Shown here piece after piece: positions 15,919 through 25,063 of a DNA stretch of 64,000 nt. Location: contig NZ_NJDE01000009.1 of assembly GCF_002205895.1 (NCBI RefSeq), forward strand, positions 62,001 through 126,000. Reading direction: 5' to 3'. Below the pieces are notes generated by a model. That model had not been told where the DNA came from, did not search any database, and saw nothing but the letters and a program-made list of their open reading frames with translations. Numbering within the stretch: position 1 is the first letter of the stretch; every line of letters starts with the position of its first letter. Source of the stretch: Saccharibacillus sp. O23 (GTDB lineage Bacteria > Bacillota > Bacilli > Paenibacillales > Paenibacillaceae). The position numbers and the translations under genes are program-made.

Positions 15919-18126
15919 TTGCCTATTTTCTACAATTCCGAAGCTCAGACTTTCCATCTGCAATCCGCCGCGTCCAGCTACGTCATCCAATTGGTGGAGT
16001 CGACGCATCCCGCGCATATCTATTGGGGACCCAAGCTGTCGCAAGAAGCGTTCGGCCGCCGGCTGCATTCGATCGAACGCGCTTCGTTCAGCCCGAATCT
16101 GAGCGCCGAAGCGCCGAACGTCTCGCTGGATACGCTGCCGCAGGAATATCCGGCTTACGGAAGCGGCGACTTCCGGGAACCGGCATTCGAAGCGCGTTAC
16201 GCGGACGGTTCGACGGTCAGCCGTCTCGCTTACGAACGTCACGAGATCGTTTCGGGCAAGCCGAAACTTGAAGGACTGCCCGCCACGTATATCGAAAACG
16301 ACGCCGAAGCCGATACGCTGCTGATCCATCTGCGCGACGAGCTGACCGGCCTTCGCACGATTTTGAGTTATACCGTGTTCCATGAGCTGGACGCGATCGC
16401 GCGTTCGGCACGGTTCGTGAACGAAGGCCAAGACACGATCGCATTGGGCCGCGCGTTGAGCGCCAGCGTCGACTTCGGCCACGGCGAATTCGATTTCCTT
16501 CAGCTCTCCGGTTCGTGGACGCGCGAGCGCCATATCCATAAACGCGAGCTGGTGCCGGGCATCCACCGCATCGACAGCAAGCGCGGCGCGAGCAGCCACG
16601 TGCAGAATCCGTTTATCGCGCTGCTGGCCAAAGGCGCAAGCGAAGATCAAGGCGAAGTCTACGGACTGAGTCTCGTCTACAGCGGCGGATTCCTCGGACA
16701 AGCGGAAGTCGACCCGTTCGGCGTCACGCGCGTGCAGATCGGGCTTCAGCCGTTCGATTTCGAGTGGCGTTTGGAAGCGGGCGAAGCGTTCCAGACGCCG
16801 GAAGCGGTCATGGTCCGTTCGTCCGAAGGTCTCGGCGGCATGTCGCGCATCTATCATAAGCTGTACCGTACCCGTCTGAGCCGCGGCGAATTCCGGGACA
16901 AAGCGCGTCCGGTACTGGTCAATAACTGGGAAGCGACGTATTTCGATTTCAACGCGGACAAGATCAAAGAGATCGCCGCGGCCGGCCAAGAACTGGGCAT
17001 CGAATTGTTCGTGCTCGACGACGGTTGGTTCGGCAAACGCGACAATGACCGGAGTTCGCTCGGCGACTGGTTCGAAGATTCGCGCAAACTGCCGGAAGGT
17101 CTGGCGAAACTGGCGAACGACATCACGGCGACCGGCATGGAATTCGGATTGTGGTTCGAACCGGAGATGGTATCGCCGAACAGCGAACTGTACCGCGCCC
17201 ATCCGGACTGGTGCCTGCATGTGCCGAATCGCAGCCGCACGGAGGCGCGCAACCAGTTGATTCTCGATCTGTCCCGCGAAGACGTGCGCGACTACATCGT
17301 CGATTCCGTCTCGAAAGTGCTGGAATCCGCGCCGATCACGTACGTCAAATGGGATATGAACCGCAATATGACGGAGATCGGTTCGGAGCTTCAAGCCGCG
17401 AACCGTCAGCGCGAGACAGCGCATCGGTACATGCTCGGTTTGTACGACGTGCTGGAACGCATCGTGTCGCGTTTCCCACATGTATTGTTCGAGAGCTGCT
17501 CGGGCGGCGGCGGACGTTTCGATCCGGGCATGCTCTATTACATGCCGCAGACGTGGACGAGCGACGACACCGACGCCGTCGAACGCTTGAAGATCCAATA
17601 CGGCACCAGCATCGTGTACCCGGCCAGCAGCATGGGATCGCACGTTTCGGCCGTGCCGAACCATCAGGTGGGCCGCATCACGCCGCTCGAGATGAGAGGG
17701 CATGTCGCGATGAGCGGCAACTTCGGCTACGAACTGGATCTGACCCAGTTCACCGAGCAGGAGAAAATCGAAGTGAAATCGCAGGTCGAGCAGTACAAGA
17801 GCCTGCGCGAACTGATCCAATTCGGAGATTTCTACCGGATCAAGAGCCCGTTCGAAGGCAACGATACGGCTTGGACGTACGTCTCGGAAGACCGTTCGCA
17901 AGCGTTCGCCGCATACTTCCGCGTGCTGGGCGAACCTTACGCGCCGCTGCGCCGCCTGAAGCTCAAAGGACTGGACCCGCACAAACGTTACACGGTCGAA
18001 GGCCGTCAGGGAACGGGCGAGAACGGCGAAACGTACGGAGGCGACGAGCTGATGCATCTGGGATTGTCGCTGCCGCAGTTGAACGGAGATTTCCAGAGCG
18101 TGCTGTACGTGATCAAAGAAGCGTAG
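15919..18126 (+). CDS. GH36 alpha-galactosidase
   Basis: A 735-residue enzyme of the usual GH36 length (about 730). An N-terminal beta-supersandwich (1-330) precedes the TIM barrel. Asp479 in KWDMNRNM is the predicted nucleophile and Asp549 in WTSDDTD the acid/base, with the SCSGGGGRFD loop between them. No signal peptide, so it acts on imported raffinose-family sugars or melibiose. The TTG at 15919 is preceded by CGGAGGA. No transporter is adjacent. A terminator follows at 18184. Confidence 0.93.
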   Translation: MPIFYNSEAQTFHLQSAASSYVIQLVESTHPAHIYWGPKLSQEAFGRRLHSIERASFSPNLSAEAPNVSLDTLPQEYPAYGSGDFREPAFEARYADGSTVSRLAYERHEIVSGKPKLEGLPATYIENDAEADTLLIHLRDELTGLRTILSYTVFHELDAIARSARFVNEGQDTIALGRALSASVDFGHGEFDFLQLSGSWTRERHIHKRELVPGIHRIDSKRGASSHVQNPFIALLAKGASEDQGEVYGLSLVYSGGFLGQAEVDPFGVTRVQIGLQPFDFEWRLEAGEAFQTPEAVMVRSSEGLGGMSRIYHKLYRTRLSRGEFRDKARPVLVNNWEATYFDFNADKIKEIAAAGQELGIELFVLDDGWFGKRDNDRSSLGDWFEDSRKLPEGLAKLANDITATGMEFGLWFEPEMVSPNSELYRAHPDWCLHVPNRSRTEARNQLILDLSREDVRDYIVDSVSKVLESAPITYVKWDMNRNMTEIGSELQAANRQRETAHRYMLGLYDVLERIVSRFPHVLFESCSGGGGRFDPGMLYYMPQTWTSDDTDAVERLKIQYGTSIVYPASSMGSHVSAVPNHQVGRITPLEMRGHVAMSGNFGYELDLTQFTEQEKIEVKSQVEQYKSLRELIQFGDFYRIKSPFEGNDTAWTYVSEDRSQAFAAYFRVLGEPYAPLRRLKLKGLDPHKRYTVEGRQGTGENGETYGGDELMHLGLSLPQLNGDFQSVLYVIKEA

Positions 18127-18183
18127 GATTCGAGCGGCGCGTCTGCACGCGCCGAGCCGAACGTCATGCGGATCGGCATAACG

Positions 18184-18217
18184 AAAAGTTCCGGGGAAAC
18201 GATCCCCGGAACTTTTT
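18184..18217 (+). terminator. Rho-independent terminator after the alpha-galactosidase
   Basis: AAAAGTTCCGGGGA and TCCCCGGAACTTTTT form a long, perfect stem with a 5-base loop and T tract. Confidence 0.92.
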
Positions 18218-18323
18218 GTCGTGGCAAAAGGCGGAGCGGAAACGGACGGGATAAAGCGTCGGGCTTGCGAAAAGCAGGGAGCAACGGGCACAAGGTGAAA
18301 GACAAAATGCAAAACACGAACCG

Positions 18324-18470
18324 TAACGGAACGTCAATCCGTTAGAGCGGCATTTTGCCGCCTATTCTGCGGCTAACGGAACGTGGATTCGTTAGACGCG
18401 TAAAAAGAGGCCGAATCTTACGCAAAATCGCGGTTTTTCCGTTCTAAGCGTCATCTCGTTCCGTTAGCGC
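18324..18470. repeat. Intergenic repeat block built on TAACGGAACG units
   Basis: Two direct 22-bp units, each TAACGGAACG-N-CGTTAG, lie at 18324-18345 and 18374-18395, exactly 50 bp apart. A third, inverted unit ends at 18466 (CGTTCCGTTA). Between units 1 and 2 is a small hairpin, GCGGCA-TTT-TGCCGC (18347-18361). Each unit is itself an imperfect inverted repeat. The block separates the alpha-galactosidase terminator from the convergent antiporter gene and looks like a member of a dispersed genomic repeat family. Confidence 0.65.
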
Positions 18471-18480
18471 TCCTAAGCCT

Positions 18481-20526
18481 TTACAACGCCAGATCGCGCA
18501 GGTCGTGTTCCATCAGCAGCAGATTGTTTTTCATGTTCTTCATGCCCGCGCGGGACAAGCGACCGGCTTCGAACATGCGCTGGATCTCGTCGCGTTCCAA
18601 CTGGATGCCGATTCGGGCGAGTTCGTCCATTTCTTCTTCGGACGTGCGGCGAAGCGAAGGGGTCTCCGGATTTTTGTCCCGGCGACGTTTGAATTGTTCG
18701 TAGCGAAGCAGAACGACATGAATGTCTTCGGTTTCGATGCCGGGTTCTCCGGAAACGAGCAGCGCGTTCAACTGCTCGATCACGTAATCGCTGACGCCTC
18801 TTTTGAAGTTTTCTTCGGAACGCTTGCGGTCCCTCAGGCGTTTGCCCGAAGGATCGACGTACTGCCGGAACTGCTTCACGGTGCCGCGAGGCAGACGGCG
18901 CAGTTCGGACAAATACCGCCGATCATGGGTGATGCGGTACAGCAGTCGGTTCAGCCGCCGAACGAAGCGATAGGCCATAAACGGATTGACCCGCTGTTCG
19001 CGAGCTTCCCGCGCCGCATATTCTTTCTGCCATTCGACCGTACGGATCATCAGCTTGCGCTGCGATTCTTCTAGCAGTTCCGCCTGCTTCAACTTCAAGA
19101 TTCGCTGATTGTAGGAATGCGCGACCAGCTTTATCGCCGAAGCGTTCTCGGCGTTCGCCTGATCGTTTAGCGCGATGACGACGTTGCGCAGGATATCCAT
19201 CTCGGCCTGCGCGTCTTCGTGTTCGCTTTGCTCTTCGCCGTCGATCAGCAGCGGCAGCAGATAATTGGCGGCGAGCAGCGTCCAGAGAATCACGCCCGCC
19301 GCCAAAAAGATGATCAGGTCGCGCTGCGGGAATTCGCTGCCGTCATTAAGGATAAAAGGCAGCGACAGCGTACTCGCGAGCGTGATCGTGCCGCGCACCC
19401 CGGCAAGGCTGAAGATCAAAGCGCTTTTGAATTTGCCCGGCGTCCGGCCGTTCTCCGCGTGTTCGCTCGCTGCGCGTTCGTCGCCGCGTTCGGATTCGCC
19501 CGCCTGTTCTTTGGGCTTCCAGACGCCGGTAATCAGCACCCAGACATAACGGATCGCGAGCAGCAGCACGGTCAGCAGCAGCGTGTAGAGAATCACCTGC
19601 ACGTTGTTGGTATCCGGGCTTTCCCAGACGGTCTTCACGATTTCCGGCAGCTGCGTGCCCAGCAGCAGGAAGACCAGACCGTTCAGCACGAAAATGATGA
19701 CCGACCACGTGCTTTTGGATACGATGTTGAGTTTCGCCACTTCCGGATTGAGTTTGCGATACCCGAGCGAGTGGGCGACGCCCGCGCTGACCGCCGCCAA
19801 GATGCCGTTGACTCCGAGCTTCTCGGCCGCCAAAAAGACGATAAACGGCGTCAGCACTTCGATCAGCATATGCAAAGTGACGTTCTCCATCCCCAGTCTC
19901 CGCAGCCAGAGCACGAAGATCTGTTTGGCGAACGTCATGACCAGACCGAGCGCGATCCCGCCGATCGAGATGCCGACGAACGCAAGGCCCGCCGACCAGA
20001 GGGAGAAGGTGCCCGTGACCATCGCCGCGACCGCGAACTGGAACGAAACGAGTCCCGACGCGTCGTTGATCAGCGATTCGCCTTCGAGAATCTTCATCGT
20101 CCGGTGCGGCACGGTGACCCGGTCTTCCAGCGCGCCGACCGCGATCGCGTCCGTAGGCGCCAGCGCTGCGGCCAGAGCGAACGCCGCGGCTAGCGGAATC
20201 GCGGGAATCAGCGCGTTCAGCATATAGCCGAGCGAGCCGACCGTCACGAATACGAGGCCGAGCGCAAGCAGCAGGATCGGTTTGCGCAGACTCCAGAACG
20301 ATTTGCGGTCCGTCATGCGTCCGTCGTTGAACAGCAGCGGCGCGATGAACAGCAGCAGGAACAATTCCGGGTTCAGCTCCACCTCGACATGCGCGGGCAG
20401 GAAGGTCAATCCGACCCCCAATGCGATCTGAATGATCGGCACCGACAGCGAAGGGATGAATCGGTTGATCAGGTTGGATAACGCGATCGCCGACAGCATC
20501 AATAGAATAAGTTCGAAGACTTCCAA
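18481..20526 (-). CDS. CPA1-family Na+(K+)/H+ antiporter
   Basis: A 681-residue membrane protein with about 12 helices in residues 1-425 and a long cytoplasmic tail. AALAPTDAIAVGALED and GESLINDASGL are the cation-binding and family motifs of CPA1 exchangers (NhaK-like). The TTG start at 20526 follows AAGGCGGTG and gives the typical MEVFELILLML beginning; an ATG at 20568 would add 14 residues but has a poor site. A hydrophilic, Glu-rich insert separates helix groups near residue 370. It exchanges sodium or potassium for protons. Confidence 0.9.
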   Translation of the reverse strand: MEVFELILLMLSAIALSNLINRFIPSLSVPIIQIALGVGLTFLPAHVEVELNPELFLLLFIAPLLFNDGRMTDRKSFWSLRKPILLLALGLVFVTVGSLGYMLNALIPAIPLAAAFALAAALAPTDAIAVGALEDRVTVPHRTMKILEGESLINDASGLVSFQFAVAAMVTGTFSLWSAGLAFVGISIGGIALGLVMTFAKQIFVLWLRRLGMENVTLHMLIEVLTPFIVFLAAEKLGVNGILAAVSAGVAHSLGYRKLNPEVAKLNIVSKSTWSVIIFVLNGLVFLLLGTQLPEIVKTVWESPDTNNVQVILYTLLLTVLLLAIRYVWVLITGVWKPKEQAGESERGDERAASEHAENGRTPGKFKSALIFSLAGVRGTITLASTLSLPFILNDGSEFPQRDLIIFLAAGVILWTLLAANYLLPLLIDGEEQSEHEDAQAEMDILRNVVIALNDQANAENASAIKLVAHSYNQRILKLKQAELLEESQRKLMIRTVEWQKEYAAREAREQRVNPFMAYRFVRRLNRLLYRITHDRRYLSELRRLPRGTVKQFRQYVDPSGKRLRDRKRSEENFKRGVSDYVIEQLNALLVSGEPGIETEDIHVVLLRYEQFKRRRDKNPETPSLRRTSEEEMDELARIGIQLERDEIQRMFEAGRLSRAGMKNMKNNLLLMEHDLRDLAL

Positions 20527-20605
20527 AAGTTTCACCGCCTTTTTGCGAAAAATGTTCTTCTCATTCATACTAAATCTTCTTGAATCTGTATAGTGCAGAA
20601 AATGA

Positions 20606-20611
20606 TATAAT
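20606..20611 (+). promoter_or_regulatory. -10 element upstream of the phosphatase gene
   Basis: A consensus TATAAT in the divergent region between the antiporter and the histidine phosphatase. TTGAAT at 20579-20584 is the nearest -35-like hexamer, but the 21-bp gap is long. Confidence 0.4.
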
Positions 20612-20683
20612 TCCGAAAGTAAGCAAGGGCAGAAACGGATTTTATCCTGCATCGACTTTTCAGCGAGGAGGAACAGAAGCGAC

Positions 20684-21298
20684 ATGAATATTTATCTCGT
20701 GAGGCACGGCAAGGACGAAGAAGGATATCGCGGAGGTTGGAGCCGGCGCGGGTTAGTCGAAGAAGGCCGCAGCCAATCGCGCAAGTTGGGAAGGTATCTG
20801 CGCGAGCCCAGCGAAGAGTACGGCATTCGTACGCTGATCGCCAGCGATCTTCCGCGCGCGGCGGAGACGGCCGAAGAGATCGAACGGCAGATCGGCATAA
20901 GCTGCGTCTATTCGCCGCTGTGGCGGGAGATGAACAACGGCGATCTGGCCGGAATGCCCAATCCCGAAGCCGAAGCCAAATATCCGGGCGTGTACTTCAA
21001 TGCGCTGGAGATGGACACGCCTTTTCCGGGAGGAGAAACGCCGGCGCATTTCCGTTCGCGAATCGCGGAGGCTTTCGACGGTCTGTGCGCGCAAGCGGAG
21101 TCGGGCGAGGCGGATTCGAATATCCTGTTGATCACGCACGGCGGCGTAATCAATGTGCTGTATTATCATCTCAAGGGGCAGGAATGGACGAACCGTTCTC
21201 CTTTTTATCCGATCGATCAGACCGCCATACATACGGTAAGCCGAACCGCGGAAGGTTGGAGGATCGTCGCATCCAACCAGCTGCCGCATTTGACTTGA
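20684..21298 (+). CDS. Histidine phosphatase family protein
   Basis: A 204-residue phosphoglycerate-mutase-like phosphatase. VRHGK at 6-10 carries the phospho-accepting His8. Arg in SDLPRAAETAEE (about 53-64), Glu in the EMNNG loop and the second His in LLITHGG (about 147) complete the site. The substrate is unknown. GAGGAGG lies upstream. It heads a run of nine same-strand small genes to 25552 with short gaps. Confidence 0.88.
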   Translation: MNIYLVRHGKDEEGYRGGWSRRGLVEEGRSQSRKLGRYLREPSEEYGIRTLIASDLPRAAETAEEIERQIGISCVYSPLWREMNNGDLAGMPNPEAEAKYPGVYFNALEMDTPFPGGETPAHFRSRIAEAFDGLCAQAESGEADSNILLITHGGVINVLYYHLKGQEWTNRSPFYPIDQTAIHTVSRTAEGWRIVASNQLPHLT

Positions 21299-21317
21299 GC
21301 ACGAAGGAGACGTTACT

Positions 21318-21713
21318 TTGAATATCCGTTGGAAACCGAACGCCGAATTTCCCGATCCCCGTTTCTATGACGGCATCTCGCTGCGAGAATACGAACAGTT
21401 GGCGGCTCGCCGGGCTGAACTGCTCACGCTGACCGGCGAGGCGGTGAACGATTACGTCAACGACGACGAGCTTTGTTTCGACGAGGAAGAAGGCCTGTTT
21501 CCGTTGCGGGCGAGATTGTCCGGCGAAGCGTATGTCGGCTCGGTCGCGTACGCGTCCGGCGTCGATCCGCTCGGATTTCGTATTATGATCGAAGTGCGAC
21601 TGACCGAAATCGGAGAGGAATCCGCAGATTATCTGGGACTGGAATTGACTTGGTTCGCGCGGACGACCGAAGCGGAGTTCGACCTATGGGGGATCGACAG
21701 CACGGCGCTGTGA
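21318..21713 (+). CDS. Hypothetical protein
   Basis: A 131-residue soluble, acidic protein with no recognised domain. TTG start after AAGGAGA, 19 bp downstream of the phosphatase. A predicted beta-rich C-terminal half (VGSVAYASGVD, LGLELTWFAR) resembles no family that I can name. Confidence 0.6.
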   Translation: MNIRWKPNAEFPDPRFYDGISLREYEQLAARRAELLTLTGEAVNDYVNDDELCFDEEEGLFPLRARLSGEAYVGSVAYASGVDPLGFRIMIEVRLTEIGEESADYLGLELTWFARTTEAEFDLWGIDSTAL

Positions 21714-21772
21714 ATCGACGAATGAACGCACGGATTATGAAATTGCTTTGTCAAACGAAAAGGAGTGGTCTT

Positions 21773-22240
21773 TTGCCGTATCATCAACTGATCGCAGGTT
21801 TGCACGAAAATCATGAGCAGATTGAATGGAAAGACCATTTCGTTTGGAAAGACGGAGTGAAGATCGAACCGCAGGCCGTTATCGACGACGAACTGTTCAA
21901 CTATCTGTCAGATACGTTCGCATGGATCCGGGCGCAGTACCCGAACGGGAATTGGGGAGACGGCTTCGATCCTTATGCGTATTCGATCGTGCGGGATCGC
22001 CGGGATCTTGAACGTCTGCGGGAGATCACGTCAGCTTGGCGAACTCTATTCGAGCTGGGTCCCGAGCAAATCGTATTGACGGGCAATTACGGATGGGACG
22101 GAGCCGAAGAGACGCAGAACGGTTCGTATGAGCGTCTTCGATTCGAAAAATCGGAGTTGACGGAGTCTATGACCCGGCTGATCGAGGTCGTCGAGACGGC
22201 GCTTAAGAACGGTCATTACGTTATTCATTTCGGCATCTGA
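21773..22240 (+). CDS. Hypothetical protein
   Basis: A 155-residue soluble protein. The TTG at 21773 directly follows AAAAGGAGTG, which rules out the much longer open frame upstream. Residues such as EWKDHFVWKDGV and NWGDGFDPYAYS are Trp/Asp-rich. Its size and neighbours resemble small immunity-type proteins, but no family is recognised. Confidence 0.6.
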   Translation: MPYHQLIAGLHENHEQIEWKDHFVWKDGVKIEPQAVIDDELFNYLSDTFAWIRAQYPNGNWGDGFDPYAYSIVRDRRDLERLREITSAWRTLFELGPEQIVLTGNYGWDGAEETQNGSYERLRFEKSELTESMTRLIEVVETALKNGHYVIHFGI

Positions 22241-22287
22241 AACGAGCGGCAGAGTCTGCTGACCGTCATAAAGAAAGGAGACCACCC

Positions 22288-22836
22288 ATGAAAGAATCCG
22301 TAATTATCGTCCCTTACGACGACGCTTGGCCCGACGAGTTCGACCGGATCGCCCGCATACTGCGGCAGCATCTCGGCGGGCATGCGCTGCGGATCGACCA
22401 TATCGGTTCGACGGCGGTGCCCGTGCTGCATGCCAAGCCGGTGATCGATATTCAGGTCTCGGTCGCGAAGCTCGAACCGATGACGTACCAAGGCGCGATC
22501 GAAGCGGCCGGCTATCGGTATCGGGCGGACAACGAAGATCGGACCAAACGTTATTTCCGCGAACAAGAAGGCCGGCGCAGAACGCATATTCATGTTCGCG
22601 AAGCGGGAAGCTGGTCGGAGCAGTTCGCGCTGCTGTTTCGGGATTTTCTGCGGGCAGACGAAGTCTATCGGCAGGAATACGCGGAGGAGAAACAAGCTCT
22701 GGCTCGGCGTTACTCGCAGCCGCACGAGCGCGAATCTTACGTTGCGGGCAAAGATCCGATCATCTGGCGAATCATACAGGAAGCGAGCGAATGGAGTCAG
22801 CGAACGGGATGGCGGCCCGGAGAAGATTACAGGTGA
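22288..22836 (+). CDS. GrpB family (UPF0157) protein
   Basis: A 182-residue GrpB/UPF0157 protein, a nucleotidyltransferase-like fold. IDHIGSTAVPVLHAKPVID at about 36-54 is the family signature, and THIHV lies near 93. The biochemical role is not established; some members add CoA-like or nucleotide groups. AAAGGAG precedes the ATG. Confidence 0.87.
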   Translation: MKESVIIVPYDDAWPDEFDRIARILRQHLGGHALRIDHIGSTAVPVLHAKPVIDIQVSVAKLEPMTYQGAIEAAGYRYRADNEDRTKRYFREQEGRRRTHIHVREAGSWSEQFALLFRDFLRADEVYRQEYAEEKQALARRYSQPHERESYVAGKDPIIWRIIQEASEWSQRTGWRPGEDYR

Positions 22837-22903
22837 TATAAGTTTCCAAAAAAGGGAACGTATAAGGCTTCGGGCACGTAGGAGAAGCAAGGGGGAATGT
22901 CTG

Positions 22904-23179
22904 ATGGAAGGTATTCTGTTCATCGTATTATTCGTTGTTAACGTACCTGTCGTCGCCCTGCTCTCCAGAGTTTTGTTTCGCGGTCCGGAAGATATGAATC
23001 AAGCTTTCAAAGATACGTATACGCCCGGCTGGTACGCGATGTTAAAAGGGCGCTATTGGGAGCATAAATGTAACGAAGCCCAGATTCAGTTGATGTTGGT
23101 GATCTGCGCAGCGATGATCGTCGGCGAATATGTAATGTTCATGAAGCTGTTCGATTGGCTGGGCATAACGGGAGGATAA
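22904..23179 (+). CDS. Small two-helix membrane protein
   Basis: A 91-residue protein with hydrophobic helices at about 3-24 and 65-88, separated by a polar loop (RGPEDMNQAFKDTYTPGW). AAGGGGG lies upstream. It starts 67 bp after GrpB and ends 1 bp before the next start, so it is translated with its neighbour. Function unknown. Confidence 0.65.
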   Translation: MEGILFIVLFVVNVPVVALLSRVLFRGPEDMNQAFKDTYTPGWYAMLKGRYWEHKCNEAQIQLMLVICAAMIVGEYVMFMKLFDWLGITGG

Positions 23180-23180
23180 C

Positions 23181-23939
23181 ATGATCAATCATATGACGAC
23201 GTTAGGATTTCAAATGCAAAGCGAAGACGATTTTCTGAGTTTGGCGAATCGCGCTTACGAACAAGGGACGCTGATGCAGACCGAACAAGGGGCTTACATG
23301 CTGCTGCGCGCGGGCGGCGGAGCGGAGTTATGGCTGCAATTGAACCGCGAAGGCGTGGCGATCGGGATGCATCCTCATTTTACCGGGGCGGGCCTGATGA
23401 CGATCGGCATCGAAGCCGAAGCCCGGCATGAAGACGCGAACGAATTGGACGGCACGTTCTACGCTTGGGCGGGAGCGACGCCGGAGAATCCCGGACACGG
23501 ACTGTACGCGTTCATGTTCGATCTGCCGGATCGCGACCGTTACGGTCCGCTGGCGCATCCGGCGCTTAGGCAGGTACAGCTTGCCGCTTTCGCGCACGAG
23601 CTGATCGTATTCGAAAACGCGGCAGCGTTCGAACGCGATCAATTGGAGCGCAGACCGGGAAGCCTCCCGCTGTCTCCACAATCTTTTGTCCCGCAAGGAC
23701 TCACGGAAGAAAGCGGCGAGTTGATCTCGACGGCGCGGATCTCGGGAAACGTCCTGCGCGCGGGCTGGGTGCAAAACGAAGTAAGCGGCATCTATTTCCA
23801 ATGGGCGTTGGTGCGTACGCTGGGCGGCGATATCGACGTGGTCGCGGACGAACGGCTGGTCGGAGAACGCGAGATTCAAGAAGGCGATATCTTGTCGGGA
23901 ACCTTCTGGTTGAGCGGCAGATTGTTGGAGCAACAATAA
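23181..23939 (+). CDS. Hypothetical protein
   Basis: A 252-residue soluble protein without signal peptide or recognised domain. The pattern is beta-rich in both halves, with GTFYAWAGATPENPGHGLYAF in the middle. It follows the small membrane protein after one base, suggesting coupling. Confidence 0.65.
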   Translation: MINHMTTLGFQMQSEDDFLSLANRAYEQGTLMQTEQGAYMLLRAGGGAELWLQLNREGVAIGMHPHFTGAGLMTIGIEAEARHEDANELDGTFYAWAGATPENPGHGLYAFMFDLPDRDRYGPLAHPALRQVQLAAFAHELIVFENAAAFERDQLERRPGSLPLSPQSFVPQGLTEESGELISTARISGNVLRAGWVQNEVSGIYFQWALVRTLGGDIDVVADERLVGEREIQEGDILSGTFWLSGRLLEQQ

Positions 23940-23973
23940 CCGACGGGCGAGCGCCCGCGAGAGGAGCCTGAAC

Positions 23974-24345
23974 ATGACGGCAGACGAAACAGAACTGACC
24001 GAACTGATCCCCATTCTGCGCATTTTCGACGAAAACAAAGCCAGAGCGTTTTACGTGGACTATCTGGGTTTTACAGTGGATTTCGAGCATCGGTTCGAGG
24101 AAGGCATGCCGCTTTATTTTCAGGTATCGCGCGGTCCGATCAAGCTTCATCTGTCGGAACATAACGGAGACTGCAAACCGGGCTCGGCCGTTCGAATCGG
24201 CGCACGGAATCTGGAAGCGCTGCGAAGCGAACTGCAAGATAAACCGCATGATTTCTCCCTGCCGGATATCGTGAGCAAATCTTGGGGCATGCGAGAACTG
24301 GGTCTGTTCGATCCGTTCGGCAACCGGGTCGTGTTCTGGGAATAA
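23974..24345 (+). CDS. Glyoxalase/bleomycin-resistance (VOC) family protein
   Basis: A 123-residue single VOC domain. The first beta-alpha-beta unit (IPILRIFDENKARAFYVDYLGF) and a closing LFDPFGNRVVFWE fit bleomycin-binding-like or dioxygenase-like members. Substrate unknown. RBS GAGAGGAG before ATG 23974. Confidence 0.82.
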   Translation: MTADETELTELIPILRIFDENKARAFYVDYLGFTVDFEHRFEEGMPLYFQVSRGPIKLHLSEHNGDCKPGSAVRIGARNLEALRSELQDKPHDFSLPDIVSKSWGMRELGLFDPFGNRVVFWE

Positions 24346-24371
24346 AGGAAAAGAAACGAGAGGGGAAACGG

Positions 24372-25028
24372 ATGAATCTGAGGAGCCAAGACATTTATGT
24401 AGATACGGATTCGTACGATCTCTGGTGGGGCGTCTACGGATTCGCGCGGCTGACTGCTTGGGAAGATATTCGCATCTACGATAATCCGGCGGTCGAGCGC
24501 GAAGATCCGCGAATCGGCTTCTTCTGCCTGTGCACCCGGCCGTATCTGCAATCCGCGATCGAAGAATTGCAAGACGACCCGGATGAGCGCGAGCATGTGG
24601 AAGAGATGCGGCGTTGTCTGGACGAAGGCGAACTGCATGTGAATTATTCTTACGATCATTCTGTGGACGGGCCGCCGCGCGAACTACCGTATGCCAACCT
24701 CCCGCTTGACGAGCGAGGCCTGCGCCCGCATTATATCGAGTTATGGGCTCCGACGGCGGAAGGAATCGACCTGCCGTTGATCGAATCTTGCGTTCGCGAG
24801 TTCTGCCGCCGTTTCCTTAAGATCGACGCGATTTCGGTTCGGCATCCGCTTGTGCCCGATCGCGAGCAGTCGTTGGTCGATTATGCCAAGCATGTGAAGA
24901 GCATGAGGGGAGCGACTTACGAGTTTGCCGAGCCGCTGATCGAGGAAATGATGCGCGTCACGTCGAAGAGTAGGGAAGACGTCTTGCAGAGTCTGCATCG
25001 AAGCGTAGGCGGATTGTCGGAAAAATAG
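24372..25028 (+). CDS. Hypothetical protein
   Basis: A 218-residue soluble protein, acidic, with many Trp/Tyr in the first 40 residues (DSYDLWWGVYGFARLTAW). No domain recognised. Start ATG 24372 after AGAGGGG, 26 bp downstream of the VOC gene. Possibly an immunity-type or regulatory protein by size and context only. Confidence 0.6.
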   Translation: MNLRSQDIYVDTDSYDLWWGVYGFARLTAWEDIRIYDNPAVEREDPRIGFFCLCTRPYLQSAIEELQDDPDEREHVEEMRRCLDEGELHVNYSYDHSVDGPPRELPYANLPLDERGLRPHYIELWAPTAEGIDLPLIESCVREFCRRFLKIDAISVRHPLVPDREQSLVDYAKHVKSMRGATYEFAEPLIEEMMRVTSKSREDVLQSLHRSVGGLSEK

Positions 25029-25063
25029 AAACGGCATACTTAACCCGAGGAGGAATCGCTAAC

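Noticed and set aside
15871-18312. An 813-codon open frame on the minus strand
   Set aside because: It is antisense to the GH36 alpha-galactosidase, has a low-complexity Arg/His/Phe-rich translation and no domain or ribosome site. A codon-bias shadow of high-GC coding DNA.
18184-18480. CRISPR-like array
   Set aside because: Only two direct units and one inverted unit, each itself palindromic, with no spacer diversity and no cas genes.
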